Source of the DNA: Opitutaceae bacterium
GTDB taxonomy: Bacteria; Verrucomicrobiota; Verrucomicrobiia; Opitutales; Opitutaceae
Direction: 5' to 3'
Assembly: GCA_016795565.1 (NCBI GenBank)
Contig: JAEUGW010000055.1
Span: forward strand, 1 to 34,554
DNA: 34,554 nucleotides
In this document: in pieces, positions 34,495 through 34,554 of the stretch
Layout: every line of letters begins with the position of its first letter
How positions within the stretch are numbered: the first letter of the stretch is position 1
Made by a program: the position numbers and the translations under genes
The notes under the pieces: generated by a model
The model's input: the letters and a program-made list of their open reading frames with translations, nothing else
What the model was told of the DNA's origin: nothing
The model's database searches: none

Positions 34495-34554
34495 GTAGCG
34501 GCGGTCTGTGACCGCCGTCGAGCGTGGGGAGGTGATCGTTCGGCGGTCATAGAC
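34495..34554. repeat. REPIN-like element, family A, cut by the window end
   Basis: GTAG and left hairpin complete; the right hairpin GGCGGTC-ATA-GAC runs off the edge. The block 34483-34554 equals 241-312 at 69 of 72 positions. Confidence 0.8.

Larger units (their letters stand above)
34171..34554. other. Gene-free, repeat-rich window end
   Basis: About 380 nt with no gene I can support. It contains three different REPIN-like elements (families E, F and A) within about 330 nt. Confidence 0.75.

Overview
The window is 34.5 kb of high-G+C bacterial DNA. I did not compute G+C; third codon positions are almost all G or C. It is an ordinary chromosomal stretch with no rRNA, tRNA, phage genes, IS transposase or CRISPR array that I could recognise. 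Several features suggest a Verrucomicrobiota bacterium of the Opitutaceae type: a TonB-dependent receptor with an STN domain next to a FecR/ECF-sigma pair, an ADOP-type permease, a BlaI/M56 pair and abundant palindromic repeats inside genes. This assignment is inference from family content, not a database match.

Layout. 1-348: repeat-rich edge with a possible gene tail. 349-6622: minus-strand signalling and uptake block (ECF sigma, FecR, TonB receptor, TlpA-like thioredoxin). 6892-11018: plus-strand dsbD-like gene and ggt. 11312-13735: minus-strand ADOP/MacB-type permease. 13886-16098: a small membrane protein, a small hypothetical protein and a membrane-anchored coiled-coil protein. 16101-18063: a broken DUF4160 gene, its DUF2442 partner, slyX and a lipoprotein phosphodiesterase. 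18184-22487: divergent DUF255 thioredoxin-fold protein and Uup-like ABC-F ATPase. 22494-25357: M56 peptidase and BlaI repressor with two clear operators, then a coiled-coil protein. 25579-29567: minus-strand histidine kinase, LytTR regulator, NatA and NatB. 29817-34170: ribokinase-like kinase, M1 aminopeptidase and YdeI-like protein. 34171-34554: repeats only.

How the genes work together. The sigma factor, FecR and STN-type receptor form a probable cell-surface signalling cascade, with a terminator between the receptor and the thioredoxin gene. BlaI and M56 overlap by 4 nt and should autoregulate through two TCCTACA-N2-TGTAGGA operators. The kinase and LytTR regulator overlap by 4 nt and lie upstream of natAB, the same arrangement as NatK/NatR-NatAB of Bacillus.

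The most unusual signal is a dense set of short palindromic elements. At least six sequence families share REPIN architecture: GTAG or GTGG at one end, two hairpins, and CTAC or CCAC at the other end. Several copies lie inside protein-coding genes and are translated in frame. One 62-bp family occurs in the same orientation and frame in two unrelated proteins, DUF255 and ABC-F. Two further families have GTCAT...ATGAC ends. No mobilising transposase (RAYT) is visible in the window.
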